From contig JAIPGA010000012.1 of assembly GCA_021736445.1 (NCBI GenBank), positions 1 through 42,661 on the forward strand: a stretch of 42,661 nt of DNA. The letters are read 5' to 3'. Position numbers and translations under genes: made by a program. The notes below the pieces were generated by a model. It did no database searches. It was given only the letters and a program-made list of their open reading frames with translations, and was not told where the DNA came from. The DNA is from Synergistales bacterium (GTDB taxonomy: Bacteria; Synergistota; Synergistia; Synergistales; Aminiphilaceae). Positions 9,486 through 18,665 of this stretch are shown here, one piece after another. Every line of letters begins with the position of its first letter. The stretch's first letter is position 1.

Positions 9486-11555
9486 ATGGAAAAGACAAAC
9501 GTCTTGCTGGAAATCGGAACCGAGGAGATTCCCGCCGGATACATGGAATGGGTGCTCGAAGCACTCAAGGAAGTGGCCCAGGAGGAGCTCAGTTCGTCGC
9601 GCCTCCCTCACGGGGAGATCTCCACCGCGGGCACGCCGCGCCGTATCACCCTCATGGTGAAAGGTGTCGCTCTCCGTCAGGAGGATGCCGTGGAGGAGTT
9701 CAAGGGGCCCAGGTGGAGCCAGGCTTTCGACACGCACGGGATGCCCACCAAGGCGGCAAAGGGCTTTGCGCGCAGCAAGGGCGTCAGCGTTGAAGATCTT
9801 GTCATGCAAACAGTGGGGAACGACGAGTTCGCCTTCGCTCACGCTCGGCACTCCGGGGCCGAGGCCCGGGAGGTGCTTCCCGGTATCCTGCAATCAATGA
9901 TCAGGCGTCTCGTCTTCCCCAAGAATATGTACTGGAATGATCCTTCCTTCAGATTCGCCCGTCCGATCCGATGGATTGTAGCCCTCCTGGGGGAAGAGGT
10001 GCTCCCGCTCGAAATCGCCGGTGTGACCGCCGGCAATGTCTCCCGGGGGCACCGTTTCCTGGGCAAAAAACGGGTCCCCATCCCCTCTCCCAGAGACTAC
10101 CTCGACCGCATGTATGATAACTATGTCATCGTAGATCCGGCGAAGCGTCGAGAAAAGATGCTGAGCGGCATTGCCGCGATTGAAAAGGAACTCGGAGTAC
10201 GGGCATCACTGGAGGAAGACCTGATTCAGGAGAACCTCTTTCTTGTGGAGTACCCGGTCCCCTTCTACGGCAACTTCGACGAGGCGTTCCTCGAAATGCC
10301 GCCGGAGGTGCTGAAGATAACCATGCAACACCACCAGCGCTACTTCCCGGTTGAAGACGATCAGGGGAATCTCCAGCACTACTTTATCGGCGTCAGCAAC
10401 AACAGAGCCTCGAACATGAAGGTGGTCCGCGAAGGAAACGAACGTGTCCTGAAAGCCCGACTCTCCGATGCCGCCTTCTACTGGCAGGAAGACCTCAAAA
10501 CCCCCCTGGAAGGGAAAACCGAGGCGCTGAAAAACGTAGTGTACCAGGAGAAGCTTGGTTCGGTCTGGGAAAAGACGGCACGGGTCCGCCGTCTGGCCGC
10601 TTCTGTGGGGCGCGCTCTCGACAGGGACGCGGCTTTCCTGTCCAAGCTGGATCGGGTTGCCCTGCTGTCCAAAGCCGATCAGGTCACCAGCATGATCTAT
10701 GAACTCCCTGAACTGACGGGCATCATGGGTAGGGAGTACGCGCTGCAAAGTGGCGAACCCAGGGATATCGCCGCCGCTCTCTACGAGCAGTACCTTCCCG
10801 CCGCTGCAGGAGGAGAGCTGCCCAGAGGCGAACTGGGAGCACTGCTCGGTATCGCAGATCGTATGGACACGATCGTGGCATGCATGAGTGTCGGCCTGGA
10901 ACCGACAGGTTCACAGGACCCCTATGCCTTGCGGCGGGCAGCCAGATGCATCAACGAGGTGCTCTGGGGGCTGAATATCGACCTGAATCTGGGGACGCTG
11001 ATCGAGGAAGCCTGCACACTCGTGGGCGGTTCCGCAGAAACCCGGGAGAAGGTCCGTGCCTTTCTGCAACAGAGACTGCTTGTCCAGATCAAACAGAAGG
11101 ACATCAGCCATGACTCCGCCACAGTAGCTCTCGCCGTGGCCCCCCTGCGACCTGTCCAAACCCTCGCCCTGGCCAAGACACTCGAATCGGTGCGGGACAA
11201 GGAGTGGTTCCAGGGCCTGGCTCTCTCGGCAGGCAGGGTTGGGAATATCTTGAGCAAGGCGGAACCCGTACCTCAGGAATACGATGCCGCTCTCTTTGAT
11301 GAAGAGGCGGAACAGGCCCTCCACAGCTCTCTTGATGAGGTCGCCGACGAGGTCAACAAGGCTGTGGAGCAGAACAGGTGGCAGCTGCTCATGGAACAAC
11401 TCGCCCAGCTGGAACCACACATCTCGCGTTTCTTCGACGAGGTCATGGTGATGGACCAGAACGCAACGAAACGTCAAAACCGCCTCGGACTCCTGTATCG
11501 GGTCAAACGTCTGTTCGATCAGATTGGCGACTTGGGGCGGATGAAAACGAAATAA
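9486..11555 (+). CDS. glyS: Glycyl-tRNA synthetase beta subunit
   Basis: The beta subunit has about 689 residues. It opens with the conserved LLEIGTEEIPAGYM, and FKGPRWSQAFD and EVLKITMQHHQRYFPVED are hallmark segments. The C-terminal part contains the anticodon-binding (DALR-like) region ending FFDEVMVMDQNATKRQNRLGLL. It recognises tRNA-Gly in complex with GlyQ. I chose the ATG at 9486 with GGTAGGG (9471-9477) upstream; an in-frame GTG at 9477 would overlap that site. A stem-loop at 11610-11639 with a T-rich tail probably ends the transcript. Confidence 0.96.
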   Translation: MEKTNVLLEIGTEEIPAGYMEWVLEALKEVAQEELSSSRLPHGEISTAGTPRRITLMVKGVALRQEDAVEEFKGPRWSQAFDTHGMPTKAAKGFARSKGVSVEDLVMQTVGNDEFAFAHARHSGAEAREVLPGILQSMIRRLVFPKNMYWNDPSFRFARPIRWIVALLGEEVLPLEIAGVTAGNVSRGHRFLGKKRVPIPSPRDYLDRMYDNYVIVDPAKRREKMLSGIAAIEKELGVRASLEEDLIQENLFLVEYPVPFYGNFDEAFLEMPPEVLKITMQHHQRYFPVEDDQGNLQHYFIGVSNNRASNMKVVREGNERVLKARLSDAAFYWQEDLKTPLEGKTEALKNVVYQEKLGSVWEKTARVRRLAASVGRALDRDAAFLSKLDRVALLSKADQVTSMIYELPELTGIMGREYALQSGEPRDIAAALYEQYLPAAAGGELPRGELGALLGIADRMDTIVACMSVGLEPTGSQDPYALRRAARCINEVLWGLNIDLNLGTLIEEACTLVGGSAETREKVRAFLQQRLLVQIKQKDISHDSATVALAVAPLRPVQTLALAKTLESVRDKEWFQGLALSAGRVGNILSKAEPVPQEYDAALFDEEAEQALHSSLDEVADEVNKAVEQNRWQLLMEQLAQLEPHISRFFDEVMVMDQNATKRQNRLGLLYRVKRLFDQIGDLGRMKTK

Positions 11556-11601
11556 GCGCAGCGAAGGCTCAGTCGTTGTTTTCTTACCGCCGTTGAACCG
11601 T

Positions 11602-11607
11602 TACAAT
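11602..11607 (+). promoter_or_regulatory. Possible -10 box upstream of ppsR
   Basis: TACAAT at 11602-11607 is a good -10 box. The best upstream hexamer, TTGTTT (11576-11581), would need a 20-base spacer; TTTTCT at 11579-11584 gives 17 bases but a poor match. A transcript from here would begin at the stem-loop described next. Weak evidence. Confidence 0.3.
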
Positions 11608-11609
11608 AG

Positions 11610-11647
11610 GGAGGGATGTAGCTGAGGCTTCATCTCTCCTTTATTTT
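11610..11647 (+). terminator. Stem-loop with T-rich tail between glyS and ppsR
   Basis: GGAGGGATG (11610-11618) pairs with CATCTCTCC (11631-11639), with one G-U pair. AGC/GCT inside extends the stem around a TGAG loop, and TTTATTTTG follows. It looks like the intrinsic terminator of the glyQS transcript. Since it lies directly after a possible -10 box, it could also act as a leader attenuator of ppsR-ppdK. Confidence 0.6.
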
Positions 11648-11669
11648 GCATACTCGAAAGGAGAAGAGT

Positions 11670-12494
11670 ATGTCGCTAAAAATCTTTGTGGTTTCGGACT
11701 TTACCGGAGAGACAGCGGAACATGTCGCCAGAGCCGCCGCCAGTCAGTTCGGACGGGGCGCCACCACCATTTCACGGTACAAGTATGTCAACACCGTGGA
11801 ACGAATGCAGCACGTGCTCGAGGAGGCCGTTGCCGAGCGACCTGTGATCATCTGCACGCTGGTGGATCAGCAGCTGCGCCAGGAATTCGTCACCAAGGCC
11901 CAGGAGCTGGAGCTGGACCTTGTAGACCTTTTGGGGCCGATCCTGGATATCCTCGAGTCGCGTCTCGAAAGCCCACCCCTGGAGACCCCGGGGCTTCTGC
12001 GGCGTATGGACGAAGAATACTTCAGGAGAGTCAAGGCGATAGAGTTTGCGATAAAATGTGATGATGGGCGTAGCCCCGAACTGCTCAGTCAGGCGGATGT
12101 CATCATCATCGGTGTATCCAGAGCGAGCAAAACGCCGCTTTCCATGTATCTCGCCCAAAAGGGATTTATGGTGGCGAACATCCCCCTTTTCCCGGAGATG
12201 ACACCCTCGGAGGAGCTTTTCGAGGTAGATCCCAAACGCGTCATCGGTCTGACCATCAGATCGGAGAAACTGATGCAAATCCGCAGGGAACGACTCCGTG
12301 TCATGGGTCTTGAAGCAGACATATCGACCTATGCACAGTGGGAACGTATCGAAGAGGAGCTGCGGTACGCCAAGAACATATTCAGACGCATCGGCTGCCC
12401 TGTACTGAACGTGACCAACAGAGCGACCGAAGAGACGGCACAGGAGATCATCGATGTGATTCTGGAGCCTGCCGGAAGGCAGAGTCCTGCATAG
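11670..12494 (+). CDS. ppsR: Bifunctional kinase/pyrophosphorylase regulating pyruvate phosphate dikinase (DUF299 family)
   Basis: The 274-residue protein opens with KIFVVSDFTGETAEHVARAA, the conserved DUF299 start, and has the P-loop-like GVSRASKTPLSMYLA from residue 148. Family members inactivate PPDK or PEP synthase by ADP-dependent threonine phosphorylation and reactivate it by phosphate-dependent pyrophosphorylysis. The target, ppdK, starts 12 bases downstream, so PPDK is the likely partner and the product could equally be named PDRP. The ATG at 11670 is preceded by AAAGGAGAAG (11657-11666); an ATG in frame at 11646 lacks a ribosome binding site. Confidence 0.93.
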   Translation: MSLKIFVVSDFTGETAEHVARAAASQFGRGATTISRYKYVNTVERMQHVLEEAVAERPVIICTLVDQQLRQEFVTKAQELELDLVDLLGPILDILESRLESPPLETPGLLRRMDEEYFRRVKAIEFAIKCDDGRSPELLSQADVIIIGVSRASKTPLSMYLAQKGFMVANIPLFPEMTPSEELFEVDPKRVIGLTIRSEKLMQIRRERLRVMGLEADISTYAQWERIEEELRYAKNIFRRIGCPVLNVTNRATEETAQEIIDVILEPAGRQSPA

Positions 12495-12506
12495 GGGGGA
12501 AAAGAC

Positions 12507-15164
12507 ATGTGTGCACGTACCAAGTATATCTACCGGTTTGCAGAGGGCGACGCATCCATGAAATCGCTGCTGGGAGGAAAGGGGGCCAACCTGGCCCAGA
12601 TGATGCAGCTGGGCCTGCCCGTTCCTCCTGGATTCATTATCAGCACGGAGGCGTGCAACCGCTTCCTGGAAAACCCCAACGCCCTGATGGAGGAGATCTG
12701 GCAAGGCGTACAGAGCCACCTTCGTGAGCTCGAAAAGGAGACGGGAAAACGTTTTGACGGCGAAGGAACGCCCCTTCTGGTCTCGGTGCGTTCCGGCGCC
12801 GCGATCTCCATGCCCGGTATGATGGACACGGTGCTCAACCTGGGGTTGAACGACCAAAGTGTGCAACGGCTTGCCGATGTCGCTTCCGACGAACGATTCG
12901 CCTACGACAGCTACCGCCGCTTTATCCAGATGTTCTCCGACGTGGTGCTGGGCATCGACGCGGAGGAGTTCGACTTTCTCATCACGCAGAAAAAGCGGGA
13001 ACTGCAGCTTGACTTCGACTACCAGATGCCCGCCGGGGCCTGGAAAGAGTTGATCGAAAAGTTCAAGACCATCGTCAAGTCCAACACAGGCTCGCCATTC
13101 CCTATGGACCCCTGGGACCAACTCTACAAGGCGATCGAGGCGGTCTTCAACAGCTGGAACACCCAGCGCGCCTACACCTACCGCAACATCAACAAGATCC
13201 CCCACGATCTGGGTACGGCGGTCAACATCGTTTCCATGGTCTTCGGAAATCTTGGCAACGACTGCGGAACCGGTGTCTGCTTCACACGAAACCCCTCGAC
13301 GGGGGAACCGAAGCTCTACGGCGAGTTCCTGATCAACGCACAGGGAGAAGATGTAGTGGCGGGGATACGCAACCCCGAGGATATCCAGCAGCTCAGCGAT
13401 GAGATGCCGGAGGTGGCCCGGGAGCTGACGCAGACAGCACAACAGCTGGAGAGCTACTACAAGGATGTGCAGGATATCGAATTCACTGTGGAACGGGGCA
13501 AACTCTATCTGCTCCAGACCAGGAACGCCAAGCGTACCGCCCGGGCCGCCGTCCGGATCGCCGTGGACATGCTGGACGAAGGCGTGCTGCGGGGGGCCGA
13601 GGCCGTCCACCGCGTGACACCGACTCAGGTCGAACAGCTTCTGCACAAACAGGTCGATCCCGATGCGGACATCACCGTTCTCGCCAAAGGCCTTCCCGCG
13701 TCACCGGGCGCCGCCGTCGGCAAGGTGGTCTTCGATCCCGATGACGCGAAAAATCAGGGCGAAGCCGAGGAACAGATCATTCTGGTCCGCCCCGAGACAA
13801 CACCCGACGATATCCACGGTCTGTTCGCCTCACAGGGGGTTTTGACCAGCCGGGGCGGCATGACAAGCCATGCCGCCGTGGTCGCCAGAGGCCTGGGAAA
13901 ACCCTGCGTCTCGGGCTGCGATGCGCTGGAAATCGACCTGAAAAACGAACGGTTCACGGTTGGAGAAACGGTCGTCAAGAAGGGGGAAACCATCACCATC
14001 GATGGAACCGAAGGAACGGTGATGCTCGGCGAGGTGCCACTGGTCCAGCCCTCCTTCGACGAAGACTTCCGAAAGCTTCTGCGGGAGGCAGACAAGGTGG
14101 CCAGACTTCAGGTATGGGCGAATGCCGACACCCCCGATGACGCCGCCAAGGCAAGGGACTTCGGCGCCGTTGGAATAGGGCTCTGCAGAACGGAACACAT
14201 GTTCATGGCCCAGGAACGCCTTCCGGTGGTGCAGCGGATGATCATGGCCGACAGGAAAGAGGATCGTATCACCCACCTCAATGAGCTGGAGGCAATGCAG
14301 ACGGAAGACTTTACCGGCATCTTCCGGGCCATGGAGGGCTTCCCCGTAACGGTACGGTTGCTCGATCCCCCGCTGCACGAGTTCCTCCCCGACGAGGTGG
14401 AGCTCCGCGAAGAGTTGCATTCGCTGGAAAACGATTCTTCGGCGGATGCCGAGACAAAGAGGAATGAACTCCAGAAGAAACTCGACAATGTCCTCACGTT
14501 GCAGGAAGCCAACCCTATGCTCGGTTTCCGGGGCTGCCGGCTGGGCATCATCTACCCTGAGATCTACGAGATGCAGGTTCGTGCGGTCATGACAGCCGCC
14601 TGCACGCTGCATAAAGAGGGGCGGAAGGTGATTCCCGATATCATGCTTCCCTTGATCGGAACCCGGGAGGAGATGCGCCGCCTTCGGGAAGCCGTAGAGG
14701 AGACAGTGAAGACAGTTCTGCAGGAACAGAGGATCACCGACCTCACCTATCTGATCGGAACAATGATCGAGGTACCCCGGGCAGCGCTTGTGGCCTCGGA
14801 GCTTGCCGAGTTCGCCAGTTTCTTCAGCTTTGGGACCAACGATCTGACCCAGACAACCTTCGGGTACTCCCGTGACGATGCAGAGGGCAAATTCCTGGCC
14901 GAATACGTCAGACAGCACGTTCTCGACAATAATCCCTTCCACAGCCTCGACGTTTCGGGGGTCGGACGCCTTATGCAGATTGCCGTCGAAGAGGGGAGAC
15001 AGACCCGCAAGGATATCCAGCTGGGTATCTGCGGCGAGCACGGAGGCGACCCCGACAGCATTACATTCTGCCACCAGCTGGGCCTCGACTATGTCAGCTG
15101 CTCCCCCTTCCGTGTACCTGTAGCCAGACTTGCAGCCGCCCAGGCCGCCGCCGAACCGGCATAG
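12507..15164 (+). CDS. ppdK: Pyruvate, phosphate dikinase
   Basis: The 885-residue enzyme interconverts ATP, phosphate and pyruvate with AMP, pyrophosphate and PEP. The N-terminal ATP-grasp region begins LLGGKGANLAQMMQLGLPVPPGF. The swivelling phosphohistidine domain has GGMTSHAAVVARGLGKPCV, with the catalytic H455 and the regulatory T453 modified by PpsR-type proteins. The C-terminal TIM-barrel binds PEP/pyruvate and includes SFGTNDLTQTTFGYSRDD and GICGEHGGDP, with the general-acid cysteine. The length is typical. The ATG at 12507 follows ppsR by 12 bases. In amino-acid-fermenting anaerobes the enzyme serves gluconeogenesis or pyrophosphate-based energy saving; that role is inferred. Confidence 0.97.
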   Translation: MCARTKYIYRFAEGDASMKSLLGGKGANLAQMMQLGLPVPPGFIISTEACNRFLENPNALMEEIWQGVQSHLRELEKETGKRFDGEGTPLLVSVRSGAAISMPGMMDTVLNLGLNDQSVQRLADVASDERFAYDSYRRFIQMFSDVVLGIDAEEFDFLITQKKRELQLDFDYQMPAGAWKELIEKFKTIVKSNTGSPFPMDPWDQLYKAIEAVFNSWNTQRAYTYRNINKIPHDLGTAVNIVSMVFGNLGNDCGTGVCFTRNPSTGEPKLYGEFLINAQGEDVVAGIRNPEDIQQLSDEMPEVARELTQTAQQLESYYKDVQDIEFTVERGKLYLLQTRNAKRTARAAVRIAVDMLDEGVLRGAEAVHRVTPTQVEQLLHKQVDPDADITVLAKGLPASPGAAVGKVVFDPDDAKNQGEAEEQIILVRPETTPDDIHGLFASQGVLTSRGGMTSHAAVVARGLGKPCVSGCDALEIDLKNERFTVGETVVKKGETITIDGTEGTVMLGEVPLVQPSFDEDFRKLLREADKVARLQVWANADTPDDAAKARDFGAVGIGLCRTEHMFMAQERLPVVQRMIMADRKEDRITHLNELEAMQTEDFTGIFRAMEGFPVTVRLLDPPLHEFLPDEVELREELHSLENDSSADAETKRNELQKKLDNVLTLQEANPMLGFRGCRLGIIYPEIYEMQVRAVMTAACTLHKEGRKVIPDIMLPLIGTREEMRRLREAVEETVKTVLQEQRITDLTYLIGTMIEVPRAALVASELAEFASFFSFGTNDLTQTTFGYSRDDAEGKFLAEYVRQHVLDNNPFHSLDVSGVGRLMQIAVEEGRQTRKDIQLGICGEHGGDPDSITFCHQLGLDYVSCSPFRVPVARLAAAQAAAEPA

Positions 15165-15207
15165 GAAAACAGAGCAACCCGGCAAGCCAATGAGCAAGGC
15201 AAACCGC

Positions 15208-15234
15208 GCAGGGCCCGTTGTACCCGGGCCCTGC
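15208..15234 (+). terminator. GC-rich stem-loop after ppdK
   Basis: GCAGGGCCCG (15208-15217) pairs perfectly with CGGGCCCTGC (15225-15234) around a seven-base loop. No T tract follows on the plus strand, so it is either a poor terminator, an mRNA-stabilising 3' structure for ppsR-ppdK, or a leader structure just ahead of the dgt ribosome binding site. Confidence 0.45.
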
Positions 15235-15253
15235 CAATGAGGTGATATGCAGG

Positions 15254-16282
15254 ATGAATCTGCGGACACGGTGGGAACAGCTCGAAGCGGAGATCCTCTC
15301 CCCCTGGGGGACAAAGAGCGCGGAGACCCGCGGGAGGGCACGCGAGGAACCGGAATGTACGGTGCGTACCGCCTTCCAGCGTGACCGGGACCGTATCATA
15401 CATTGCAAATCCTTTCGGCGCCTCAAACATAAGACCCAGGTACTGCTGCTCCCCGAGGGCGACCACTACCGGACCAGATTAACCCATACACTGGAGGTCG
15501 CGCAGATCGCACGGACCATCTCAAGGGCACTTGGGTTGAACGAAGACCTTACCGAGGCCATCGCCCTGGGCCACGATCTGGGCCATACGCCCTTCGGACA
15601 TATGGGGGAACGGACGCTCCGGGAGCTTGCGGAGGAATATGGGCTCCCCCCATTCCGCCATGCCGCACAGAGCCTTCGGGTAGTGGAACACCTGGAAAAG
15701 AAAGGACAGGGACTCAATCTCACCTGGGAAGTACGTAATGGAATCCTCTACCATTCCAAAGGTCAGATAAACGTGCGCCATGGCTTTACGCAGAACGTTC
15801 CGGCAACCCACGAAGGCTGGGTGGTCCGCATTGCTGATTCGGTGGCCTACCTCAATCACGATCTGGACGATGCGCTGCGGGGAGGAATTCTGCGTACAGC
15901 CCAGGTACCCTCCGGGATTATCAGAGATCTGGGAGACAGTCACGGCGACCGGATCGATACGATTGTTACCGACATCATTCAACAGAGCGGAGCGGAAGGC
16001 ATAACTATGAGCGCCCCGATCATGGAGACCGTCGAACAGCTGCGGCATTTCCTCTACGAACAGGTCTATTCGGGGCAACGGGCCAACAGGGAACGCCCCA
16101 AGGTGCGGCACGTCCTGCGGACACTGTTTTTCCATCTCCTCCAGGGAGAGAGCAGGGAGACAGCTACGGCCATACAGGAGCTCATCGATTTTCTTTCAGG
16201 CATGACGGACCGTTACGCTCTCCACTACTTCCAGCAGATCGCCATGCCATCCCCCTGGCCGCTACAGCGGTTCCCGGACTGA
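15254..16282 (+). CDS. dgt: dGTPase-like HD triphosphohydrolase
   Basis: The 342-residue protein has the deoxynucleoside triphosphate triphosphohydrolase pattern. RDRDRIIHCKSFRRLKHKTQV is followed by the HD metal site: RLTH (H78), ALGHD (H107-D108) LGHTPFGHMGE, and a later aspartate in RIADSVAYLNHDLDD. The family cleaves dNTPs to deoxynucleoside and triphosphate and tunes dNTP pools. This short type lacks the long insertions of E. coli Dgt. I chose the ATG at 15254 with GAGGTGAT (15239-15246) upstream; the longer frame from 15218 starts within the preceding stem-loop. It converges with the penicillin-binding protein gene, with only four bases between the stops. Confidence 0.9.
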   Translation: MNLRTRWEQLEAEILSPWGTKSAETRGRAREEPECTVRTAFQRDRDRIIHCKSFRRLKHKTQVLLLPEGDHYRTRLTHTLEVAQIARTISRALGLNEDLTEAIALGHDLGHTPFGHMGERTLRELAEEYGLPPFRHAAQSLRVVEHLEKKGQGLNLTWEVRNGILYHSKGQINVRHGFTQNVPATHEGWVVRIADSVAYLNHDLDDALRGGILRTAQVPSGIIRDLGDSHGDRIDTIVTDIIQQSGAEGITMSAPIMETVEQLRHFLYEQVYSGQRANRERPKVRHVLRTLFFHLLQGESRETATAIQELIDFLSGMTDRYALHYFQQIAMPSPWPLQRFPD

Positions 16283-16286
16283 GGGT

Positions 16287-18566
16287 CTAGTTGGAAAGCC
16301 CGTACTGCTGCAACAGGTCCTGATAGCGCTTTTCCACCTGCGAAGCCGGACTGGGATCGGATTGGTAGGCATCCTGTTGCAGAGAGGGAACGGCATCGTC
16401 CGGAATATCCTGTTTCTGCACCTGTCCATGCCGCTGTTCCGCCGGGATATTGGGTGCCTGCGCAACCTCGATAGAATACTTGGCCATCTTCGTGTCGTCG
16501 TCATCGATAAGATAGAGTTTCGGTGCATTGGTATCCTGCTCCGCCAGAAAGAAGTCGCCTCCATGCAGGGGGCAGCTTGATTCCGGCACTTCCTCCTTCG
16601 GGAGCAGCAATTGGAGCGATGAACACTGGGGGGTCGCAAGAAACCCGGTTTCGGTGCAGATCGAAACGGATTCATCGATGCTCTCCTGACCTACAAAGGA
16701 GGAAGGGAGATCGAGGATCTCGATAGCCTGGCTGACGAACTCCTTCCATACCGGTGCGGCAATCTTCCCTCCCGTAGCCTTGTAACCCAGCTTCGAGTGA
16801 TCGTCCTTTCCCGCATACACGGCGACGACCAGCCCCGGTGCCCCTCCTACAAACCAGGCATCGATAAAGCCATTGGTCGTCCCCGTTTTCCCGAAGGTAT
16901 ACTGTTCTGGGATACGGGCCCGCCTTCCAGTCCCCTGGAGCACTACCTGGCGGAGCAGCGAACGCATCGTGACGGCATGCTGCGGATCAATGGCCGCCAC
17001 GATGGAAGGCCCGTTTTGCTCAAGCATCTGCCCTTCCGAGGTCCGAATCTTCTGGATCGCATAGGGCGTCACCTTGTACCCCCCATTGGCAAAGGCACAG
17101 TAACATCGAGCCAGCTCAAGAGGCGTGATACTTGCGGAACCCAGCGCCACGGAAAGATCATGGGGGAGATGGGGGGACGTGATCCCCAGTTTGCGGGCCA
17201 TGGTAATGACCTTGTCAATGCCTGTGAGATTGGCCACCCGAACCGCGACAGCGTTGTAGGAATGCACGAGACCATTGGCGATGGTCATCTCGCCATGGAA
17301 TTCCCCACTGTAATTACCTGGCTTCCAACCATTTCCGAATTCCAAAGGCGCATCCAGCACGCGATCAATAGGACGTATCCCCTCCTGAAGCGCCGCCGTG
17401 TACACAATCGGCTTGAAGGCGGAGCCGGGCTGCCGGAAGGCCTGGATCGCACGGTTGAACTTACTTTCGGCAAAGTCCTTCCCTCCAACCATGGCGAGGA
17501 TCTCTCCGGTGCTGGGAGCAAGGGCGATCAGCGCCCCTTCCGAGTCGAGTTTGCTCACTGCCTCCTGGGCTACCTGCTGGAGCTCCAGATCCAACGTCGT
17601 TTCAACACGGAGCCCTCCTTCGTAAACCTGGTCGGTCCCGTAGGCGGGGAGCAGCTTTTTAAAAAGAAGATAGGAGGTAAAATAAGGGGCTCTCGAAGAA
17701 AGCAGTCCGACCTTGCGCTTCGATTCCTGGACGAGATGGAGATCCTGTTCCAGGGTACGGCGCATCTCCTGTGGATTGATGTAGCCGATATCCACCATCT
17801 GCTGGAGCACATAACGCTGCCGCTCCCGTGCACGCTCGGGATGCTTGAAGGGACTGAAACGCTCGGGGGCAGCGATCAAACCAGCGATCACGCTGGCTTG
17901 AGCCAGCGTCAGCGAGCCGGCGGGCTTGCCGAAGTATTGCTTGGCAGCAGCCCCAATACCCCAGGTCCCATGACCGAGATAGATGGTGTTCAGGTACATC
18001 TCAAGAATCTGTTCCTTGGAGAAGAGGCGTTCGATCCGCATGGCAAGAATGGCCTCTTTGGCTTTCCTGGTGATAGTCTGCTCTCTGGAAAGAAAGAGAT
18101 TCCTCGCCAATTGCTGTGTTATCGTACTGCCCCCCTGATGTATTCCTCCCTTTTGTATATCAATCCAGAGCGCACGGAGTATGCCGGAGAAATCAAGCCC
18201 GCCGTGTTCGTAAAACGTGGCATCCTCGGCAGCGATGACAGCCTTGCGCAGCCAGGGCGAAATGGAGTGATAGGGCACCCATACCCTGTTTTTTTGGAAC
18301 AGCGTGGCTATCTCTTCACCATCCCTGTCGTAAATGATAGAGGCAAGACTCGGCTTCTGCTTGATGATTTCATCTGTTGTGGGAAGATCCGCACTGATTT
18401 CCTTCACAAACAGAGCAAGCCATACCGACACAGCTCCAATAGCGATCAACACAAGGAGAAGCATCATAAGGAGGAAGCCGGAGAGCAAACCCCGGCGTTT
18501 TCTGGGGGGTTTCGACTGTGCGTGTCTTTCTTGTTCGCGTGAGGAAGGGGTCCTCTTTTGCCGCAT
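16287..18566 (-). CDS. Class A penicillin-binding protein 1A (transglycosylase/transpeptidase)
   Basis: The 759-residue protein has a basic cytoplasmic tail, a transmembrane segment (about residues 28-52), a GT51 transglycosylase domain and a transpeptidase domain. GT51 motifs are E114-D-A-T-F-Y-E-H-G, GGSTITQQLARN and RKAKEAILAMRIE. Transpeptidase motifs are S382-A-F-K385, S436-Y-N438 and K560-T-G-T. A cysteine-containing PBP1A-type C-terminal segment (CTETGFLATPQC, CPLHGG) is followed by about 100 Gln/Asp/Pro-rich residues of unknown role. It polymerises and crosslinks peptidoglycan on the outer face of the inner membrane. The ATG at 18566 has GAGGTGG four bases upstream. It is the only large minus-strand gene in the first 34 kb. 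Confidence 0.95.
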   Translation of the reverse strand: MRQKRTPSSREQERHAQSKPPRKRRGLLSGFLLMMLLLVLIAIGAVSVWLALFVKEISADLPTTDEIIKQKPSLASIIYDRDGEEIATLFQKNRVWVPYHSISPWLRKAVIAAEDATFYEHGGLDFSGILRALWIDIQKGGIHQGGSTITQQLARNLFLSREQTITRKAKEAILAMRIERLFSKEQILEMYLNTIYLGHGTWGIGAAAKQYFGKPAGSLTLAQASVIAGLIAAPERFSPFKHPERARERQRYVLQQMVDIGYINPQEMRRTLEQDLHLVQESKRKVGLLSSRAPYFTSYLLFKKLLPAYGTDQVYEGGLRVETTLDLELQQVAQEAVSKLDSEGALIALAPSTGEILAMVGGKDFAESKFNRAIQAFRQPGSAFKPIVYTAALQEGIRPIDRVLDAPLEFGNGWKPGNYSGEFHGEMTIANGLVHSYNAVAVRVANLTGIDKVITMARKLGITSPHLPHDLSVALGSASITPLELARCYCAFANGGYKVTPYAIQKIRTSEGQMLEQNGPSIVAAIDPQHAVTMRSLLRQVVLQGTGRRARIPEQYTFGKTGTTNGFIDAWFVGGAPGLVVAVYAGKDDHSKLGYKATGGKIAAPVWKEFVSQAIEILDLPSSFVGQESIDESVSICTETGFLATPQCSSLQLLLPKEEVPESSCPLHGGDFFLAEQDTNAPKLYLIDDDDTKMAKYSIEVAQAPNIPAEQRHGQVQKQDIPDDAVPSLQQDAYQSDPSPASQVEKRYQDLLQQYGLSN

Positions 18567-18640
18567 GCATCCACCTCAACGATTTCCGCGTCTGAGTCCA
18601 GCAAGCCGGAATGTGTTGCAATATAGTGGAAATCAGCGGA

Positions 18641-18665
18641 ATTATACCATAGCCATGCTATATGG
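18641..18665 (-). promoter_or_regulatory. Extended -10 promoter of the penicillin-binding protein gene
   Basis: Read on the minus strand, TATGG directly precedes TATAAT (the -10 at 18646 down to 18641), a full TRTGn extended -10 element. The -35 position is a poor match, as is normal for such promoters. An imperfect inverted repeat (ACCATAGC / GCTATATGGT on the plus strand, 18645-18665) covers the spacer and might be an operator. The rest of the 410-base gene-free stretch 18567-18976 holds the rimP promoter and leader; I see nothing else in 18670-18840. Confidence 0.55.

Noticed and set aside
11772-13646. Open frame of 624 codons on the minus strand, antisense to ppsR and ppdK
   Set aside because: Both sense genes are clearly recognised and the antisense translation has no recognisable domain.
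13830-15341. Open frame of 503 codons on the minus strand, antisense to ppdK
   Set aside because: Same reason: shadow of a conserved enzyme, no ribosome binding site or family pattern.
16797-18542. Open frame of 581 codons on the plus strand, antisense to the penicillin-binding protein
   Set aside because: It mirrors a strongly supported gene with all catalytic motifs. Its translation is rich in histidine, arginine and proline with no family pattern. It reflects codon bias on the opposite strand.
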